DNA of 64,000 nt from Symbiobacterium thermophilum IAM 14863. GTDB lineage: Bacteria; Bacillota; Sulfobacillia; Symbiobacteriales; Symbiobacteriaceae. Below are positions 61,377 through 64,000 of the stretch, one piece after another (positions within the stretch are counted from its first letter, which is position 1; each line of letters opens with the position of its first letter). The notes beneath the pieces are model-generated. The model searched no databases. It saw only the letters and a program-made list of their open reading frames with translations, and was not told where the DNA came from. The stretch is from the NCBI RefSeq assembly GCF_000009905.1, contig NC_006177.1, positions 1,054,001 to 1,118,000 on the forward strand, read 5' to 3'. The position numbers were made by a program, and so were the translations under genes.

Positions 61377-62051
61377 ATGTCGGATCTCGGTGCGATCGAC
61401 TGGTTCCCGGTGGTGCTCTCGCTGCGGGTGGCCTTCCTGGCCACCCTGTCCGCCGCGCTCGCCGGCGTGCCCCTGGCCTACGGCCTCGCCCGCCGGCGCC
61501 TCCCCGCCCCGAGGCTCCTCTCGGCCCTGACGACCCTGCCGCTGGTCCTGCCGCCGACGGTGGTGGGGTATTACCTGCTGCTGCTCATCGGCCGTCAGGG
61601 ACCGCTGGGAAGGCTGCTGGAGGGGATGGGCATCCGGCTGGTCTTCACCTGGCACGCCGCCGTGCTGGCTGCGGCGGTGGTGTCGTTCCCGCTGGTGGTG
61701 CGGTCCGCGCAGGCGGCATTCGAGTCAATGGATCCGGCGCTGGAGGCGGCGGCCCGGACCCTGGGCCGGTCGGAGCTCTCGATCTTCTTCACGGTCACGG
61801 CGCCGCTGGCCTGGCGGGGCATCCTGGCCGGCGCCGTGCTGGCCTTCGCCCGCGCCATGGGCGAGTTCGGCGCGACGCTGATGGTCGCGGGCAACATCCC
61901 GGGCCGTACCCAGACGCTCTCGGTGGCCATTTACGACGCGGTCCAGTCCGGCCAGTACGGCCTGGCCAATGCCCTGGTGCTCCTGATCAGCCTGGTGAGC
62001 GTGGGGGTGCTGGTGGTGCTGACGGGCTTCGGCGAAGGGAGGGGGAGGTGA
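61377..62051 (+). CDS. modB: Molybdate ABC transporter permease
   Basis: The 224-residue permease has about five TM segments and the EAA-loop typical of ModB: AARTLGRSELSIFFTVTAPLAWRGI, then EFGATLMVAGNIPGRTQTL. It forms the translocation pore with ModC. ATG 61377 has GGAG eight bases upstream and follows modA by five bases; an ATG at 61371 is an alternative. Confidence 0.94.
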   Translation: MSDLGAIDWFPVVLSLRVAFLATLSAALAGVPLAYGLARRRLPAPRLLSALTTLPLVLPPTVVGYYLLLLIGRQGPLGRLLEGMGIRLVFTWHAAVLAAAVVSFPLVVRSAQAAFESMDPALEAAARTLGRSELSIFFTVTAPLAWRGILAGAVLAFARAMGEFGATLMVAGNIPGRTQTLSVAIYDAVQSGQYGLANALVLLISLVSVGVLVVLTGFGEGRGR

Positions 62052-62052
62052 G

Positions 62053-63132
62053 GTGCTGACCTGCCGGATCGAGAAGCGGCTGGGCGCGTTCCACCTGCAG
62101 GTGGACCTGACCGCGGGCCCGCACATCACCGCCCTGTTCGGTCCCTCGGGTTCCGGCAAGAGCCTGACGCTGCAGGCGATCGCCGGGCTGGTGCGGCCGG
62201 ACCGGGGGGTCATCCGGCTGAACGGCCGGACGCTGTTCGATGGAGAGGCGGGCACCAACCTGCCGCCCCAGGCCCGGCGGGTGGGGTATGTGCCGCAGCA
62301 CTACGCCCTCTTCCCCCACATGACGGTCCTGCAGAACGTCGCCTACGGCCTGCACCGGCTGCCGCGGCGGGAGCGGCGGGAGCGGGCCGCCGCGGCGATC
62401 GCCGCCGTCGGGTTGGCGGGCCTCGAGTCGCGCCGGCCCGGGGAGCTCTCCGGCGGGCAGCAGCAGCGGGTCGCCCTCGCCCGGGCCCTGGTCACCCGGC
62501 CGGAGGTCCTGCTGCTGGACGAGCCCTTCGCGGCCCTGGACGACGCGACGCGGCGGGCGCTGCACGGGGAGCTGCTGGCCGTGCTGGCCGAGCAGCAGAT
62601 CCCGACCCTCCTGGTGACGCACCAGCTGGAGGAGGCGTACGCGCTGAGCCGGACCATCGCGGTGTACGAAGCGGGCCGGGTGGTGCAGTTGGGGCCCCGC
62701 ACGGCGGTCTTCCAGCGGCCCGCCACCTTGGAGGCCGCCGCCCAGATGGGATTTCACAACCGGCTCGAAGGGGTGGTGGCCGCGGTCGACGGCGAGGGCG
62801 CCCGGGTCCGGGTCGGGCCGCACCAACTGCTGGCCCCGGCCGGGGACGCAAGGCCCGGGGAACGGGTGGTCTGCGCCATCCGGCCGGAGCACGTCATGCT
62901 GGTCCGGAAGGACCGGCCGCTCCGGGCCCCCGGGGACACCGTGCTGGCCGGCGAGATCGTGGAGGAGATCGACTACGGCGGAGACGTGCTGCTGCTGTTC
63001 CGTTCGGACCCGCCCGGCGTGGAGCTGCAGGTGAGCCTGCCCGGGTACGTGTACGAGCGGCTCCACGTGGCGGAGGAGAAGCGGTGGGACGTGGTGCTGC
63101 GCCGGGCGTACCTGCGGACGTACCGCGTGTGA
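62053..63132 (+). CDS. modC: Molybdate ABC transporter ATP-binding protein
   Basis: The 359-residue ATPase has Walker [10 protein letters not shown]-loop [10 protein letters not shown], signature [15 protein letters not shown], Walker [12 protein letters not shown] and H-loop VTHQ, plus a C-terminal TOBE-like domain ([16 protein letters not shown] and [11 protein letters not shown]). It drives molybdate import. GTG 62053 begins one base after the modB stop. A hairpin follows. Confidence 0.94.
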   Translation: MLTCRIEKRLGAFHLQVDLTAGPHITALFGPSGSGKSLTLQAIAGLVRPDRGVIRLNGRTLFDGEAGTNLPPQARRVGYVPQHYALFPHMTVLQNVAYGLHRLPRRERRERAAAAIAAVGLAGLESRRPGELSGGQQQRVALARALVTRPEVLLLDEPFAALDDATRRALHGELLAVLAEQQIPTLLVTHQLEEAYALSRTIAVYEAGRVVQLGPRTAVFQRPATLEAAAQMGFHNRLEGVVAAVDGEGARVRVGPHQLLAPAGDARPGERVVCAIRPEHVMLVRKDRPLRAPGDTVLAGEIVEEIDYGGDVLLLFRSDPPGVELQVSLPGYVYERLHVAEEKRWDVVLRRAYLRTYRV

Positions 63133-63158
63133 GCGGAGGGGGCTCGAGCCCCCTCCGC
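63133..63158 (+). terminator. Terminator of modABC
   Basis: An 11-bp perfect stem (63133-63143 with 63148-63158) has a TCGA loop. No T tract follows. Confidence 0.6.
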
Positions 63159-63168
63159 CCGGCCTGAC

Positions 63169-63348
63169 CTATCGGGACGTCTCCCCCGGGTGGTTGGCGT
63201 GGAAATGCTGGGTGACCGGGATCGTCCGGCGGACCTTGGTCATCCGCAGGTTCCCTTCCACCTTCTCCACGTCCACCGGGTTGTACCGCTGCCGGATCTC
63301 CCACTCGTCGATCTTCTGACGGACCTCGGGTGGCAGAATCTCGGACAT
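63169..63348 (-). CDS. Small hypothetical protein
   Basis: The 59-residue protein starts at ATG 63348 behind AGGTG and is charged and helical (PPEVRQKIDEWEIRQRYNPVDV). It ends with HFHANHPGETSR. No domain or membrane segment is visible. The size and good SD support expression, but its function is unknown. Confidence 0.5.
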   Translation of the reverse strand: MSEILPPEVRQKIDEWEIRQRYNPVDVEKVEGNLRMTKVRRTIPVTQHFHANHPGETSR

Positions 63349-63526
63349 GGCTGGCACCTCCCAATAAGCGTGAGGCCACTCCATAGCTTGCCCCAGGGAC
63401 GCCCCCGGCCGCGAGCCGTATCGCGCAGACGGCGACCGGGGCGGACCGCTGCCCGCACAGGAACGGGCGGGCGGCTTGCCGAAGTCACTTCAATACTTAA
63501 TCTTTCGGGATAAGGAGCGAGCCGTC

Positions 63527-64000
63527 ATGGAGAGACCTGCACCCGTTCCCAGCGACCGCGCGGAGACCCTGGCCGCACACGCCGGCGACGACCCGTTCCG
63601 CTTCCTGGGCGCCGCCGCGCCGCCCATCTTCGAGACGTCGACGTTCGTGTTCCGCACCGTGGCCGACGCGCTCGCCGCCTTTGCAGACGAGCAGGAGCAT
63701 TACGTCTACACGCGGCGGCGGAACCCCACCGTCCGGGTGGTGGAGGAGAAACTGGCGGCCCTGGAGGGCGCGGCGGAATGCCGGCTGTTTGCCTCGGGGA
63801 TGGCGGCGATCTCGGCCGCGATCCTCTCCTGCGTGGGGGCCGGCGACCACGTGGTCTGTGTTGACACCGCGTACGGGCCGGCGCGCGCCTTCATCACCGG
63901 TTACCTGAGCCGCTTCGGCATATCGGCCACGCTGGTGGACGGGTGCGACCCTGCCGAGTGGGAGGCGGCGGTGCGACCCAACACGCGCCTCTTCTACCTG
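63527..64000 (+). CDS. Cys/Met metabolism PLP-dependent enzyme (3' end beyond window)
   Basis: The first 158 codons of a trans-sulfuration-family enzyme (cystathionine gamma-synthase, methionine gamma-lyase or O-acetylhomoserine sulfhydrylase). PPIFETSTFVF is the family start, and YTRRRNPTVRVVEEKLAALEG is the YSRxxNPT phosphate-binding region. ASGMAAISAAIL follows. The PLP lysine lies downstream of the window. ATG 63527 has AAGGAG nine bases upstream. The subtype cannot be chosen without the C-terminus. Confidence 0.9.
   Translation, partial: MERPAPVPSDRAETLAAHAGDDPFRFLGAAAPPIFETSTFVFRTVADALAAFADEQEHYVYTRRRNPTVRVVEEKLAALEGAAECRLFASGMAAISAAILSCVGAGDHVVCVDTAYGPARAFITGYLSRFGISATLVDGCDPAEWEAAVRPNTRLFYL

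Noticed and set aside
59076-62051. A 991-codon plus-strand open frame joining several regions
   Set aside because: Only its last 225 codons are modB. The rest is antisense to other genes and out of frame with modA, without motifs.
63400-63526. Possible SAM or other riboswitch before the Cys/Met enzyme gene
   Set aside because: The leader has no recognisable S-box core or terminator/antiterminator pair, only a GC-rich region and a weak promoter-like TTGCCG-16-TAATCT.

Overview
This 64 kb window is GC-rich chromosomal DNA packed with genes on both strands. It looks like a high-GC, spore-forming, monoderm Firmicute of the Symbiobacterium type. That is an inference from content: a CtsR-type heat-shock operator, a PRD/PTS activator with a lactose/cellobiose-family PTS, a LytS/LytTR pair, a YumC-type ferredoxin-NADP reductase, S-layer-homology and copper-amine-oxidase-like wall domains, a small spore-protein-like gene, and frequent GTG/TTG starts behind strong Shine-Dalgarno (SD) sequences. 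No rRNA, tRNA or CRISPR array was seen. The window opens inside a hydroxyisobutyrate-dehydrogenase-like gene and closes inside a Cys/Met-metabolism PLP enzyme gene.

Region by region: 1-5.5 kb holds housekeeping and accessory enzymes (Mug-type glycosylase, methyltransferase, aminoglycoside adenylyltransferase-like protein, class III aminotransferase, DCC protein). 5.6-6.3 kb is a non-coding array of six 116-bp tandem repeats with conserved dyads, lying between two divergent genes. 6.4-11.6 kb has a propeller lipoprotein, Hsp20 under a CtsR-like operator, a chemoreceptor and SfsA. 11.7-17.7 kb is a complete beta-glucoside module: PRD activator, EIIB, EIIC, EIIA, 6-phospho-beta-glucosidase and an HPr-like protein. 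17.8-31.8 kb carries peptidases, an FMN reductase, a CNNM/CorC protein, TetR-FabF, a spore-protein-like gene, NDH-2, TruD, ferredoxin-NADP reductase, a degenerate HAD protein and an SDR. 31.9-36.1 kb has an SLH protein, a thioesterase, a DUF169 protein and unknowns. 36.3-42.8 kb is a five-gene operon joining a Yip1 protein, a MacAB-like exporter and a large secreted protein made of regulatory-like beta domains. 43-46.5 kb has cell-surface proteins and a TSUP/DUF1634 exporter. 46.7-49.0 kb is an IscA-type gene whose terminator is followed directly by a group IIC intron. 49-64 kb has a metallo-hydrolase, LytS/LytTR, a D,D-carboxypeptidase, FolE, a GlcD/GlcF glycolate oxidase pair and a molybdate ABC transporter.

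How the genes work together: the PTS module imports and hydrolyses a phosphorylated beta-glucoside under a PTS-phosphorylated activator. ModABC imports molybdate. GlcDF oxidises a 2-hydroxyacid. LytS/LytTR probably controls wall or stress functions. The oddest features are the 116-bp hairpin array, the HPr lacking the regulatory Ser46, the glycosidase with Gln at the expected acid/base Glu, the PRD regulator whose EIIB-like domain has no cysteine, and the exporter operon with a large secreted repeat protein. All functions are read from motifs by eye; no database search was run.
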